Part shown: piece after piece, positions 25,708 through 35,734 of the stretch
Layout of the letters: each line of letters opens with the position of its first letter
How positions within the stretch are numbered: the first letter of the stretch is position 1
Position numbers and translations under genes: made by a program
The notes under the pieces: generated by a model
What the model saw: the letters and a program-made list of their open reading frames with translations, nothing else
The model's database searches: none
What the model was told of the DNA's origin: nothing
Origin: Hyphomicrobiales bacterium
Lineage (GTDB): Bacteria; Pseudomonadota; Alphaproteobacteria; Rhizobiales; Rhizobiaceae
Assembly (NCBI GenBank): GCA_900472295.1
Contig: UCIA01000004.1
Coordinates: 124,001 to 188,000 of the forward strand
Reading direction: 5' to 3'
DNA length: 64,000 bases

Positions 25708-27231
25708 ATGGCCGATCGCTATGTTGAACTGAAATCGGTGTCAAAATCCTATGGCGGCGTTCCAGCGCTGACCGCAGTGGATTTCCGCTGCGAGCCGGGA
25801 CGGGTGCACGCCATTCTCGGCGAGAATGGCGCGGGCAAATCGACTCTGATGAAATTGTTGGCCGGCGTCATCCAGCCGGACGCGGGAACGATCTCCATCG
25901 GCGGGCAGACGGTGCGCTTCTCCTCCCCGCGGGAGGCGGCGGAACAGGGCACTGTCTGTATGTTCCAAGAGCTGTCTCTGATGCCGCATCTTTCGGTTGG
26001 CGACAACATCGTGCTCGCGGCCCCGCGCACCCGGATGGGGATGATAGAGCGCAGCGTTTATCGTGAAGCGCGCGAGGCCCTGGATCTTGTCGGGGCCAAG
26101 TCGATCCCGCTTGGCGCTCGTGTTTCGGGCCTGTCCCTGTCGGAACGACAGCTTGTGGAAATCGCCAAGGCCGTGTTCCGCAAACCCAAGCTTCTTATCC
26201 TTGACGAGGCGACGTCGGCGTTGACCAGCGAGCTCGTCGAAACGGTGTTCGGTGTCCTGAGAATGCTGAAGGAGCAAGGTGTCGCGATCCTCTTCATTTC
26301 GCATCGCATGCACGAGGTCGACGCCATCGCCGACCGCATATCGGTCTTCCGCAATGGCAGACATATCGAGACCTTCGACGTTGGCGCGCGCACGACCGAC
26401 GAGATCGTCGGCCTCATGATCGGCCGTTCGCTGGAAGAGCTCTTTCCACCACGCCGCGCGCCTGTGCCTGACACGGCGCCGGTCGTTCTGAATGTGTCGA
26501 ACGTGAGCTGGGCAGGCCAGCTTGTCGATGTATCCCTGGCAGCGCGCGCGGGCGAAATTGTCGGGCTCGGCGGTTTGGACGCACAGGGTCAGCAGCAGAT
26601 CATGCATGCCGTCTTCGGTGTGCTGCGCGGCGTGACGGGCCGTATCACGCTCAATGGCAGGCGATTGAATGGTCTCAGGCCGCCGAGGGTGAAACAATCC
26701 GACATCGGTCTGGCGCTTGTGCCCGAGGATCGCAAGACCGAGGGGCTGATCCCCAGCATGTCTGTTGCGCAAAACATGCGCCTGGCGGTCCTTGGGCGGG
26801 CCCCCTTCGGCCTGCTTGACCTGGACGGCAGCAGCGAGGCCCGGCTGCAGGAACTGATCGAACGCCTGGCCCTGAGCTACGGGTCGCTGGACGATCCCAT
26901 AGCGACGCTGTCGGGCGGCAACCAGCAGAAGGTGGTATTGGCCAAATGGCTTGTGCTGTCGCCCAAATGTCTGCTGCTGATGGACCCTACACGCGGCATT
27001 GACCTGCCGACCAAGGCGCAGATCTACAGGCTGCTCACGGATCTGGCGGCCGAAGGAATGGCCGTCATCCTGCAATCGACCGACTATGAAGAACTCATCC
27101 ATTTGTGCGACCGGGTGTACGTCTTCTACCGGGGCAGTGTGGCTAAGGAACTGACGGGGGATCACCTGTCCGCCGATGCCCTCATCGCAGCCTCGATGAA
27201 CGTGCACCTTCATGCTGGGGGCCAAGCATGA
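25708..27231 (+). CDS. Sugar ABC transporter ATP-binding protein (CUT2)
   Basis: A 507-residue double ATPase. Walker A is GENGAGKST at 38-46, and the first Walker B is LLILDEATSALT. The first signature loop reads GLSLSERQLVEI. The second domain has LSGGNQQKVVLAKWL and CLLLMDPTRGID, where the Walker B Asp falls in MDP, so the Glu after it is missing. It is followed by two permeases, the first overlapping its stop as ATGA. Confidence 0.92.
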   Translation: MADRYVELKSVSKSYGGVPALTAVDFRCEPGRVHAILGENGAGKSTLMKLLAGVIQPDAGTISIGGQTVRFSSPREAAEQGTVCMFQELSLMPHLSVGDNIVLAAPRTRMGMIERSVYREAREALDLVGAKSIPLGARVSGLSLSERQLVEIAKAVFRKPKLLILDEATSALTSELVETVFGVLRMLKEQGVAILFISHRMHEVDAIADRISVFRNGRHIETFDVGARTTDEIVGLMIGRSLEELFPPRRAPVPDTAPVVLNVSNVSWAGQLVDVSLAARAGEIVGLGGLDAQGQQQIMHAVFGVLRGVTGRITLNGRRLNGLRPPRVKQSDIGLALVPEDRKTEGLIPSMSVAQNMRLAVLGRAPFGLLDLDGSSEARLQELIERLALSYGSLDDPIATLSGGNQQKVVLAKWLVLSPKCLLLMDPTRGIDLPTKAQIYRLLTDLAAEGMAVILQSTDYEELIHLCDRVYVFYRGSVAKELTGDHLSADALIAASMNVHLHAGGQA

Positions 27232-28190
27232 TGACCTGGCTTCGCCAAAATGCCAGGGAAACGATCGCCGCGCTCGCGCTGGTGATACTTTTCGCTGGCT
27301 ATATCGCGATTCATCCGCGCGGCTTTTCGACCTATGTGGTTACCATCTGGTCGAACCAGGGAACGCTGCTTGGGCTCGCCGCGATCGCCCAGTTCTTTGT
27401 CGTTTTGGTCAAGGGCATAGACCTGTCGGTAGGGTCGATCATCGCGCTGACCAATGTGATGGGATCCTTCCTCCTCAACGGGTCTCCCACGTCGATTGCC
27501 CTTGGCATGGTGGTGGTGCTCACCGTCGGGGTGGCGTGCGGACTGGTAAACGGGATCGCGGTCGTCTACGGAGGGGTGCAGCCAATCGTCACCACCCTGG
27601 CGACGGGCGGCATATTCGGCGGCATCGCCCTGCTTCTGAGGCCAACGCCTGGAGGCAGCATTGATGAGACAATGTCGGACGCGCTCACCTATGCAGTGGC
27701 GGGCATCCCGGTCTCGGCGGTCATTCTTGTCATAGTTCTCGTCGTATTGCTGATGCTTCTGCGGCGCACGGCCGTCGGCCTCGGCCTCTATGCTATCGGG
27801 TCGTCCGAACAGTCGGCTTATATGACCGGCCTTCGCGTGAACCGGCTTAAGCTCGTCGCCTACGGCAGCAGCGGCTTTGTCGCGGCTCTTGCCGGCACCT
27901 ATGTCAGCATGGTTACGCTGACTGGCGATCCGAATATTGCGCCGTCCTACACGCTGAACTCGATCGCCGCCGTCGTGTTGGGCGGTGTTGCGCTAAGTGG
28001 TGGTGTTGGCAGCCCCCTCGGCGCCGTGATCGGCGCCTTGATCCTGAAGACCATCTCGTCGCTGATGTTCTTCTCCGGCCTGCCGCCATTGGCGCAACCG
28101 TTCTTCGAGGGATTGATCCTCGCAACTGCAATTGCGCTCGGCGCGCTCGGCGTTTTCCGGGTGCGCAGCCGGCTTGAGTTGTACCGCTGA
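27228..28190 (+). CDS. Sugar ABC transporter permease (CUT2), first of a pair
   Basis: A 320-residue membrane protein with KGIDLSVGSIIAL near residue 65 and a SIAAVVLGGVALSGGVG block near residue 243. It starts inside the ATPase stop (ATGA) and its stop shares one base with the next permease start (TGATG). Two different permeases suggest a heterodimeric channel. Confidence 0.92.
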   Translation: MMTWLRQNARETIAALALVILFAGYIAIHPRGFSTYVVTIWSNQGTLLGLAAIAQFFVVLVKGIDLSVGSIIALTNVMGSFLLNGSPTSIALGMVVVLTVGVACGLVNGIAVVYGGVQPIVTTLATGGIFGGIALLLRPTPGGSIDETMSDALTYAVAGIPVSAVILVIVLVVLLMLLRRTAVGLGLYAIGSSEQSAYMTGLRVNRLKLVAYGSSGFVAALAGTYVSMVTLTGDPNIAPSYTLNSIAAVVLGGVALSGGVGSPLGAVIGALILKTISSLMFFSGLPPLAQPFFEGLILATAIALGALGVFRVRSRLELYR

Positions 28191-29173
28191 TGACTGATGC
28201 AACCGAGCGAACCGTCACCTCCCGCTGGCTCAACCGGGATCGCGTATCGGTGCTGCTGATCGCGCTGGGCTGCGTCGCTCTGCTGTTGGGTGGCTCCCTT
28301 TTGTATCCCGGCTTCCTGAAGCCTGGCTACATCCTGCAACAGCTTCAGATCGCCGCCTTTCTTGGCATCATCGCCACCGGTGCCATGCTGGTGATCCTGC
28401 TCGGCGAGATCGACCTCTCGGTACCGTGGACTATTACCGGCACGGCGATTGTCGTCATCTCGGCCTCCGGTAGCTCCAATCCCCTGATCGCCAACCTGGC
28501 AATTCCCTTGGGCCTATGCCTTGGCATTGCAGTCGGGCTCTTGAACGCCATCGGTGTTGCTGTCTTTCGCGTGCCTGCGATGGTCTGGACGCTGGCCGTC
28601 AACGCCATGCTGCTTGGCGCTGCAGTTTTCTACACCGGCAACAGCCGTCCCAACGGTGAGGTCCCCTGGCTGGCGACGCTGGCGGCGACCGGCCGGACCT
28701 TCGGCATCCCCAATGCGTTTCTCGTTTGGCTAGTGGTCGCCGCGATCACCATCTGGGTGCTCAAACGGACCGTTTATGGAAACTATCTCTACGCACTGGG
28801 CAATTCGCGGCGTGCCGTGTTTCTTGCCGGGGCGCGGGTTCGTCTGGTGATTGTGGCGACTTTCGTCCTTGCTGGGGTGTTTTCCAGTTTCGGCGCCATC
28901 CTCCTGCTGGGCTACACCAATCAGGCCTATCAGGGCATGGGGGACCCTTATCTCATGCCGGTAATCTCGGCCGTGGTGATTGGAGGGACCTCGATTCAGG
29001 GCGGCCGAGGGAACTATATCGGCACGTTCGCCGGCGCGATCTTCATCACGCTTCTGTCGTCGATCCTGTCGGTTATGCAAATGCCCCCTGCCGCGCGCGA
29101 GATGATCTTCGGCGCGATCATCCTGGTCATGCTGCTGGTCCACGGGCTCACCAACAAGAAGGAAGGCATCTGA
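28190..29173 (+). CDS. Sugar ABC transporter permease (CUT2), second of a pair
   Basis: A 327-residue membrane protein. The motif near residue 70 reads GEIDLSVPWTITG, where Gly-Ser of the usual LSVGS is replaced by Pro-Trp, and the later block is VISAVVIGGTSIQGGRG. It would pair with the permease just upstream. The gene ends the transporter part of the operon; a lactonase gene follows after 192 bases. Confidence 0.92.
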   Translation: MTDATERTVTSRWLNRDRVSVLLIALGCVALLLGGSLLYPGFLKPGYILQQLQIAAFLGIIATGAMLVILLGEIDLSVPWTITGTAIVVISASGSSNPLIANLAIPLGLCLGIAVGLLNAIGVAVFRVPAMVWTLAVNAMLLGAAVFYTGNSRPNGEVPWLATLAATGRTFGIPNAFLVWLVVAAITIWVLKRTVYGNYLYALGNSRRAVFLAGARVRLVIVATFVLAGVFSSFGAILLLGYTNQAYQGMGDPYLMPVISAVVIGGTSIQGGRGNYIGTFAGAIFITLLSSILSVMQMPPAAREMIFGAIILVMLLVHGLTNKKEGI

Positions 29174-29365
29174 AAACCAATGGCGGTCGGTGAAGTAAAG
29201 AGGATGCCGTGTCCATGTCTGCGAGGCCATCAAGGCTATGATCCCGATGGCGCCGAACGCGAGTTGCGGAGGCATTCGCGACACTGAAATGTTCCATCAG
29301 GCCGAGTGCAAGCCCAAACGGGCCGGTCGGTCGGCAAGGCAACCCAGCAAGCAAGGCCTGTCAAG

Positions 29366-30274
29366 ATGACATATTACGAGGTTCTTGATCATCGCTTCCA
29401 AGATTTCATTATCCCTCTGTGCAAGCTCGAAAAACTCCATACTGGAATGCGCTGGGCCGAAGGCCCAGTGTACTTCGCCGATGGCCGCTTTCTCCTCTTT
29501 AGCGACATTCCCAACAACAGGATGCTGAAGTGGGATGAAGTGACGGAGAGTGTTTCCGTTTTCCGCTATCCTTCGAATTTCTCCAACGGCAATACGCGCG
29601 ACCGGCAGGGACGCCTGGTCAGCTGCGAACATGGGCAGCGGCGCGTCACTCGCACCGAGTATGACGGCAGCATCACGATCCTGGCCGATCGGCTCGAGGG
29701 CAAACGCCTCAATTCTCCCAACGATGTGGTGGTCAAATCCGACGATGCTGTCTGGTTCACCGATCCGCCTTACGGAATTTTGAGCAACTATGAGGGCTAC
29801 AAAGCTCCCAGCGAGATCGGAGCCTGCAACGTCTACCGCCTTGATCCCAAGTCAGGGACGCTATCGGTAGCCGCGGGCGACTTCGACAAGCCGAACGGCC
29901 TTGCCTTCTCCCCGGACGAGGCACGTCTCTATATCGCCGACAGCGGCCGTTCCCACGGCCGGGATAAACCGCACCATATCCGTTGCTTTGACGTGGGCGA
30001 AGACGGTCGCCTTTCGAATGGTCGCGTCTTTGCCGAGATCGATCCCGGCATCCCTGATGGTTTTCGGATCGATGTCGATGGCAACCTATGGGTGTCAGCT
30101 GGCGACGGCGTGCACTGCTTTGCGTCGGACGGCACGCTTCTTGGCAAGATTCTTGTCCCTGAGACTGTCGCCAATGTCTGCTTTGGCGGACCTCATCGAA
30201 ATCGCCTGTTCGTCGCCGCCAGCAGCTCGCTCTATGCCGTCTATCTCAATACAACCGGGTTGCAGTTCTGCTGA
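29366..30274 (+). CDS. SMP-30/gluconolactonase/LRE family protein
   Basis: A 302-residue six-bladed propeller protein. The metal-ligand Glu lies in RWAEGPVYF near residue 31, the Asn in SPNDVVV, and the Asp in IADSGR. Members open sugar lactones to aldonates using a divalent metal. ATG 29366 is chosen because the conserved N-terminus begins there; in-frame sequence back to 29306 is not conserved in character. It is close kin to the lactonase at 31777 on the other strand. It may act on the sugar delivered by the transporter just upstream. Confidence 0.88.
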   Translation: MTYYEVLDHRFQDFIIPLCKLEKLHTGMRWAEGPVYFADGRFLLFSDIPNNRMLKWDEVTESVSVFRYPSNFSNGNTRDRQGRLVSCEHGQRRVTRTEYDGSITILADRLEGKRLNSPNDVVVKSDDAVWFTDPPYGILSNYEGYKAPSEIGACNVYRLDPKSGTLSVAAGDFDKPNGLAFSPDEARLYIADSGRSHGRDKPHHIRCFDVGEDGRLSNGRVFAEIDPGIPDGFRIDVDGNLWVSAGDGVHCFASDGTLLGKILVPETVANVCFGGPHRNRLFVAASSSLYAVYLNTTGLQFC

Positions 30275-30276
30275 GC

Positions 30277-30500
30277 AAGGAAGATTCCATCCGCGCGGCA
30301 CTTGATCTCGTCAAGCAGCAGGATTGTCGGGCCCATCGCCAGCGCCCGGACGATGGCCACGCGCTGTTGCTGGCCGCCGGATAGCCGGTCTGGATACTCT
30401 TTCGCCTTGTGGGCCCAGCCCAATGCGGTCCAGGAGCGATATGGCGGCCGCTTCCGCATCCTGCGACCGAGGTTCAGCACCTTCCTCAAGGCTCGGCCCC
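30277..30500 (-). pseudogene. Remnant of an amino acid-type ABC transporter ATPase
   Basis: On the minus strand a frame contains [19 protein letters not shown] followed by [16 protein letters not shown], clearly the signature and Walker B part of a GlnQ-like ATPase. Walker A and the C-terminus are absent. The stretch [14 protein letters not shown], which should precede it, is in another frame, so there is a frameshift near 30420. The copy is dead. The bases from 30501 to 30799 hold no gene that I can support. Confidence 0.8.
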
Positions 30501-30799
30501 CAAAGACCTGGAAATCGCTATATCGCTTCGGTGTTTTCATTTCGATCATTGGCAGGGCCAAAACCTCAGCCGGCACGCGTTACGGCGTCGACCCAATTTC
30601 CGCGGCGTTTGATGTACCGCCAAGGCCTCGAGATGGCCGACGGTACTTTTCTTGGACGTCGAGCCGCGTATTAAAAATACCGTCAGATTGATCTGCTAGC
30701 CTTTTACGTCTAGCGCAGCCCGAATAGGCAAAAAAATGATAACCGAACGTCGCCGCAGAGGCTTCTATGCACCATGACGCAAATCCGAGCCTATCGATT

Positions 30800-31726
30800 T
30801 CAAGATGGCGTCAATGGTTTCCAGATGTGGGTAGAAATGATGTCTCGCAGTTCCGTACGCACGGCGCGGAAGAGCGGGCGAAAGTTCGAGGACATCGGTC
30901 GCTGCGAGGAGGTCGCGAGGATCAGCTGTCGGGTAATCGGTGGGTCGAATGGCCAGACCTCGATGCGGCCAGCCTCGACAAGGAGATGCACGGAAGCATA
31001 GGGCAGAACCGTATAGCCAGTACCCTCCTCTACCAGCAGCAAGGTTGAAGGCATCGCCTCCAGCTCCATCTCGACACGCGGATAAATGCCATGCTCCGCC
31101 AAGGTATTATCGATGAGCCTCCGCAGCCCGTGCGGGCGGCTGGGCAGTATCATCGGCAGCTCGGCGAAGATGTTGAGGCCGACCGGCCCGCGCGGCAGCA
31201 CGCGCTCAGACAAGACCGGTCCGATCAGAAACAGTTCGTCATCGGCCAGCGGTTCGGTCAGAACGGAAGGATGGTTCGGCGAATTGTATAGCACGGCGGC
31301 ATCGATGCGACCGGCGATCAGCCATTCCAGGATATGGCCGCTGAAACCTTCGATCACCTGCAAAGCGACATTGGGAAACTCGTTCTTGATCTTCTTGACC
31401 AACGGCACCGTCAGCACGGTGCCGACCGAAGGCGGCACTGCCAGCACCAACCTTCCCTTCGGCGAAGATTTGAGGTTCGAGACGGCATTCTGCGCCAGCC
31501 GCATCCGCTCGACGATCTCGTCGGCATGGGCCTTCAATAGCACGCCCGCCTCGGTCAGCACGACACCGCGGCCGTTGCGATAAAACAGCTCGACGCCGAG
31601 TTCCTCCTCAAGCCCGCGAATATGGCGCGTGACCATCGGCTGGGTGACGTTGAGGTCGAGCGCGGCCTTTGAGAAGCTGCCAGCTGCACCGACGGCGATG
31701 AATACCTGTAGCTGCTTCGTGTCCAA
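30800..31726 (-). CDS. LysR family transcriptional regulator
   Basis: A 308-residue LysR protein. The N-terminal helix-turn-helix covers residues 18-37 (SFSKAALDLNVTQPMVTRHI), followed by the usual RGLEEELGVELFYRN. The C-terminal periplasmic-binding-fold domain would sense a small effector. It is the last gene of the long leftward operon, 50 bases after the lactonase, and probably controls that operon. Confidence 0.92.
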   Translation of the reverse strand: MDTKQLQVFIAVGAAGSFSKAALDLNVTQPMVTRHIRGLEEELGVELFYRNGRGVVLTEAGVLLKAHADEIVERMRLAQNAVSNLKSSPKGRLVLAVPPSVGTVLTVPLVKKIKNEFPNVALQVIEGFSGHILEWLIAGRIDAAVLYNSPNHPSVLTEPLADDELFLIGPVLSERVLPRGPVGLNIFAELPMILPSRPHGLRRLIDNTLAEHGIYPRVEMELEAMPSTLLLVEEGTGYTVLPYASVHLLVEAGRIEVWPFDPPITRQLILATSSQRPMSSNFRPLFRAVRTELRDIISTHIWKPLTPS

Positions 31727-31776
31727 CTTTCACCCTACCATCCGCTGCTGCAGCGCTTCCAGGCTCCCCAAGGGTG

Positions 31777-32691
31777 TCACGTGCTGAACGGATACTTCTG
31801 GCCTCTAACATTCAGGAACACGGCATAGACTGATGTTGTCGCCGTGATGAACAGCCGATTGTTGCGCGGCCCACCAAAGACCAGGTTCGCAACCATTTCC
31901 GGCACTTGAATTTTCCCGATGAGTTCACCCTCGGGCGTATGGCATTGTACGCCATCCCATGCGCTGATCCAGAGATTGCCCGCGACATCAACGCGAAAGC
32001 CATCCGGAATGCCAGGCGATATGTCGGCGAAGACGCTGGAATTTACCAATCTGTCGCCGTCAACGTCAAACTGCCTGACGTGATGCGGGGCGCTGCGGTC
32101 GGTGAGGAAGCCGGAGTCCGAAATATAGAGACGTTTCTCGTCGGGCGAGAAGGCGAGCCCGTTCGGCATGGAGAAATCATCGGCAACGACGGTGATCTTC
32201 CCCGACAGCGGATCGATCCTGTAGACGTGGCAGCCAGTCTGCTCCTGCAGGCCCTTGCGCCCGACATAGTCTGAAATGATCCCGTAATTGGGGTCGGTGA
32301 ACCAAATGCTGCCGTCGGATTTCACGACCACATCGTTCGGTGAGTTCAAAGGCTTGCCATCGAAAGAGGCGGCCAGCACAGTGATCGCGCCGTCCCATTC
32401 GGTACGCACGACGCGACGCTCCCCCTGCATGCAGGTGACCAGCCTTCCGTTGCGATCGCGCGTGTTGCCGTTCGGGTTGGAGACATGGCTTCGGAACAGC
32501 GAAACCGCCCCCGTGTCCTCGTCCCAGCGCAGCATGCGGTCGTTGGGAATATCGCTCCAGATCAGTGAGCGAAGGTCCGCGAAGTAGACCGGTCCCTCCG
32601 CCCAGCGATTTCCCGTATGGATGGTTTCGAGAAATGCGACCGGGTCGATTAGATCCCCGAACCGCGCATCGATCGTCTCGTAGCAGGACAT
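31777..32691 (-). CDS. SMP-30/gluconolactonase/LRE family protein
   Basis: A 304-residue propeller lactonase, strongly similar along its length to the protein encoded at 29366. Shared blocks include [22 protein letters not shown] and [12 protein letters not shown]. The metal ligands are Glu in RWAEGP, Asn in SPNDVV and Asp in ISDSGF. It would hydrolyse the lactone produced by sugar oxidation. It lies 15 bases downstream of an aldehyde dehydrogenase in the operon headed by a sugar transporter. Confidence 0.88.
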   Translation of the reverse strand: MSCYETIDARFGDLIDPVAFLETIHTGNRWAEGPVYFADLRSLIWSDIPNDRMLRWDEDTGAVSLFRSHVSNPNGNTRDRNGRLVTCMQGERRVVRTEWDGAITVLAASFDGKPLNSPNDVVVKSDGSIWFTDPNYGIISDYVGRKGLQEQTGCHVYRIDPLSGKITVVADDFSMPNGLAFSPDEKRLYISDSGFLTDRSAPHHVRQFDVDGDRLVNSSVFADISPGIPDGFRVDVAGNLWISAWDGVQCHTPEGELIGKIQVPEMVANLVFGGPRNNRLFITATTSVYAVFLNVRGQKYPFST

Positions 32692-32706
32692 CCGCCGCCC
32701 TCTCGC

Positions 32707-34209
32707 CTATGGCAGCCGGATCGCTACAGTTTTGGTCTCGGTGTAGAGCTGGAGCGCCTGTTCGCCAAGTTCGCGCCCCCAGCCCGATTGCTTGAACCCG
32801 CCGAAGGGCATGGTGACGTCATTGAAGTTGTGGCAGTTCACCCAGACCGTGCCGGACTTGATCTTCGCGGCCAGCCGATGCGCGGTGCCCAGATTGTTGG
32901 TCCAGATCGATGCAGCAAGGCCATACTCGGTGTCGTTGGCATCCTTGGCGAGTTTGTCCAGGTCTTCGTCGTCGAACGGCATCGCGCATGCCACCGGCCC
33001 GAATATCTCTTCGCGGATCACCGACATGTTCGGCCGCGTCCGGGAAATAACCGTCGGCTTGACGAAATAGCCAGTGTCACCGGCGCGCGCGCCGCCGGTG
33101 ACGATTTCAGCACCGTCACTCCTGCTTTCCGAGATCAGCCTGGTGATGCGTTCCATCTGCTGCTGTGAGACGACGGGTCCAAGCTCAGTCGCAGGATCAA
33201 GCCCGGCGCCTAGCTTCAGCGCCTCGGCGCGCTCGGCAATGCCGGACATGACTTTGTCGTAGATTTTCTTGTGAACGAAGAAACGTGTTCCCGCGCCGCA
33301 GCTCTGGCCGGCATTGAAGAATGCCGCGCTCGAGGCGCCCGCCACCGCCATGTCGATATCGGCATCTCCCAGCACGATGGTTGGCGCCTTGCCGCCAAGT
33401 TCCAGGCTGACCTTCTTGAGATTGCCGGTCGCGGCGCGCGCGATCAACCGGCCGACTTCGGTCGAACCGGTGAAAGCCACCTTGTCGATATCGGGATGGG
33501 CAGCCATCGCCGCGCCCACCGTTTCGCCGAAGCCGGTCAGGATGTTGACCACGCCGTCCGGAAAACCGGCGTCCTGGACCAGCCTGCCGAAATAGAGCGC
33601 GCCGAGCGGCGTCTGCTCGGCCGGTTTGAGCACGATCGTGCACCCGGCCGCCAGTGCCGGCGCCACCTTCCAGGCCAGCATGGTCAGCGGGAAGTTCCAC
33701 GGGATGATCTGGCCGACGACGCCGACAGGCTCGCGGCGGGTGTAGGCGTGCCAGTCGCCCGGCGCATTGATGGTCATCGTCTCGCCGTTGATCTTGGTGG
33801 CCCATCCCGCATAGTAGCGGAACGTGTCGGCCGTGAACGGCACCTCGCCATTGCGGGAATCGCCGATCGGCTTGCCGCTCTCATAGGAATTGAGCGTTGC
33901 CAGCATATCGACATTGGCATCGATCAGTTCGGCGAGTTTCCAGATGAGCCTAGCGCGTTCGGCCGGCACCATTTTCGACCATGGACCGTCGATCGCCGTC
34001 CGCGCGGCCTTGACCGCCATATCGACATCGGCGCCATCGCCGGCCGGCACCTGCGCGATGACCCGGCCGTTCGAGGGGTCGATGACGTCGAGCGACTGTC
34101 CGGAGGCCGCCGGCAGCCATGCGTTGCCGATCATCATCGCGTGCCGGCCACCGACGAACGCCGCCACCTTGGGATCGAGTGGCGGCACGGCATCGAAACG
34201 TATGGTCAT
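32707..34209 (-). CDS. Aldehyde dehydrogenase family protein
   Basis: A 500-residue NAD(P)-dependent aldehyde dehydrogenase with IIPWNFPLTMLAWK, the Glu in SLELGGKAP and the catalytic Cys in NAGQSCGAGTR. The NFNDVTMPFGGFKQSGWGRE end is typical of betaine/phenylacetaldehyde-type members. ATG 34209 has GGAGGAAACC directly upstream. A longer open frame to 34527 only mirrors the upstream gene and is rejected. It is the second of two unlike aldehyde dehydrogenases in tandem, 25 bases apart. Confidence 0.9.
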   Translation of the reverse strand: MTIRFDAVPPLDPKVAAFVGGRHAMMIGNAWLPAASGQSLDVIDPSNGRVIAQVPAGDGADVDMAVKAARTAIDGPWSKMVPAERARLIWKLAELIDANVDMLATLNSYESGKPIGDSRNGEVPFTADTFRYYAGWATKINGETMTINAPGDWHAYTRREPVGVVGQIIPWNFPLTMLAWKVAPALAAGCTIVLKPAEQTPLGALYFGRLVQDAGFPDGVVNILTGFGETVGAAMAAHPDIDKVAFTGSTEVGRLIARAATGNLKKVSLELGGKAPTIVLGDADIDMAVAGASSAAFFNAGQSCGAGTRFFVHKKIYDKVMSGIAERAEALKLGAGLDPATELGPVVSQQQMERITRLISESRSDGAEIVTGGARAGDTGYFVKPTVISRTRPNMSVIREEIFGPVACAMPFDDEDLDKLAKDANDTEYGLAASIWTNNLGTAHRLAAKIKSGTVWVNCHNFNDVTMPFGGFKQSGWGRELGEQALQLYTETKTVAIRLP

Positions 34210-34234
34210 GGTTTCCTCCGAAGGGTCTCTTCGA

Positions 34235-35734
34235 TCAGCGCTGGACGAACGGCGCGGGAATGGAATTCCCGGCATCGATCCAGATGCTTTTCTCCTGAAG
34301 ATATTCGTAGATGGCGGTCTGGCCGTTCTCCCGGCCGATGCCCGACTGCTTGTAGCCGCCGAAAGGCGATAGATAGCTGGTAGCGCGGTACATGTTGACC
34401 CAGACGCTGCCGGCTTCGAGCCGCTCGGGCAGGCGGATTGCTCGGCCGAGGTCCTGCGTCCACATCCCGGCCGCAAGCCCGTAGATGGTGTCGTTGGCGA
34501 TGGCCACCGCCTCGTCCTCATCCTCAAAGGGAATGACCGACAGCACCGGTCCGAAGACCTCTTCCTGGGCGATGCGCATGGACTGCTTCACGTTGCCGAA
34601 GATCGTGGGCTCCACGAACCAGCCGTCGGCAATTGATTTGTCCTCGGGTATCTTGCCGCCGAGCAATTGCGCAGCGCCCTCACCGTTGGCGATGCCGATG
34701 TAGTCGAGCACTTTCGCGCGCTGCGGCAGGGTGGTGATCGGACCGACCTGGGTCTCGGGTTCGAGCGGATCGCCAATCTTCGCGGTCCTTGCGAAGGCGA
34801 CCAGCTTCTCCGTCACCTGGTCGTAGACGGAGCGCTGCACAAGCGCGCGCGAGCCAGCGATGCAGGTCTGCCCTGTCGCGGCGAAGATACCGGAAACGAG
34901 GCCTGGAATGGCTGCCTCCATCTTGGCGTCGGCGAAAACGATGTTGGCGGATTTGCCGCCGAGCTCGAGCGTGACCTTCTTGAGCCCGCCGGCGGCGGCC
35001 TGGTAGACGCGGCGCCCGGTTGCATCACCGCCAGTGAAGGCCACTTTGGCGACATCGGGATGGGTGACCAGCCGGTCGCCGATTTCATGACCGAAGCCGG
35101 TGACGATGTTGACGACCCCGTTGGGAAAGCCCGCTTTCTCGAAAAGCCGGCCGAAGAACAATGCCGACACCGAGGAGAATTCCGACGGCTTCCAGACGAT
35201 CGTGTTGCCGGCGGCGAGCGCTGGAGCAAGCTTCCACGTCGCCAGCATCAAGGGTGAATTCCACGGTGTGATCGCGGCCACCACCCCGAGCGGCTCGCGG
35301 AGCGTGTAGTTGAACACACCCGGCTTGTCGATCGGGATGACACGCCCCTCGATCTTGTCGGCAAGGCCGCCAAAGAAGCGGAACCATTGCGGAATGTATT
35401 TGCACTGCATCCGCATTTCATTGATCAGCTTGCCGTTGTCGCGGGTTTCGAGAACGGCCAGGTTTTCGGCCTCCTCCGCAACGAGGTCGGCAAAGCGCGT
35501 CATGACCTGGCCACGCGCGCTTGGGGTCATCGTCCGCCATTCGCCGCGGAAGGCGGCCGCGGCTGCCTGAACGGCCGCATCCACATCGGCGACGCCGGCG
35601 CGCGGAACCAACGCCCAGGCTTGGCCGGTGAAGGGATCAAAGGATTCGAAAAAATCCCCCGACTGCGCGGCGGCCGGACGGCCGCCGATCAACATGGAGA
35701 GTTTTTCCGTGGCGAGCGGCGGACGGGTTGTCAT
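34235..35734 (-). CDS. Aldehyde dehydrogenase family protein
   Basis: A 499-residue aldehyde dehydrogenase with ITPWNSPLMLATWK, Glu in TLELGGKSANIV and the catalytic Cys in ATGQTCIAGSR. The GQTCIAGSR form is common in 5-carboxymethyl-2-hydroxymuconate-type and other acid semialdehyde dehydrogenases. Its start ATG 35734 overlaps the stop of the carboxymuconolactone-decarboxylase-like gene (ATGA). It works in the same operon as the GMC oxidoreductase, which would supply the aldehyde. Confidence 0.9.
   Translation of the reverse strand: MTTRPPLATEKLSMLIGGRPAAAQSGDFFESFDPFTGQAWALVPRAGVADVDAAVQAAAAAFRGEWRTMTPSARGQVMTRFADLVAEEAENLAVLETRDNGKLINEMRMQCKYIPQWFRFFGGLADKIEGRVIPIDKPGVFNYTLREPLGVVAAITPWNSPLMLATWKLAPALAAGNTIVWKPSEFSSVSALFFGRLFEKAGFPNGVVNIVTGFGHEIGDRLVTHPDVAKVAFTGGDATGRRVYQAAAGGLKKVTLELGGKSANIVFADAKMEAAIPGLVSGIFAATGQTCIAGSRALVQRSVYDQVTEKLVAFARTAKIGDPLEPETQVGPITTLPQRAKVLDYIGIANGEGAAQLLGGKIPEDKSIADGWFVEPTIFGNVKQSMRIAQEEVFGPVLSVIPFEDEDEAVAIANDTIYGLAAGMWTQDLGRAIRLPERLEAGSVWVNMYRATSYLSPFGGYKQSGIGRENGQTAIYEYLQEKSIWIDAGNSIPAPFVQR

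Noticed and set aside
32707..34527. 606-residue version of the aldehyde dehydrogenase
   Set aside because: The extra 106 residues overlap the neighbouring aldehyde dehydrogenase in another frame; ATG 34209 has a near-perfect ribosome site.
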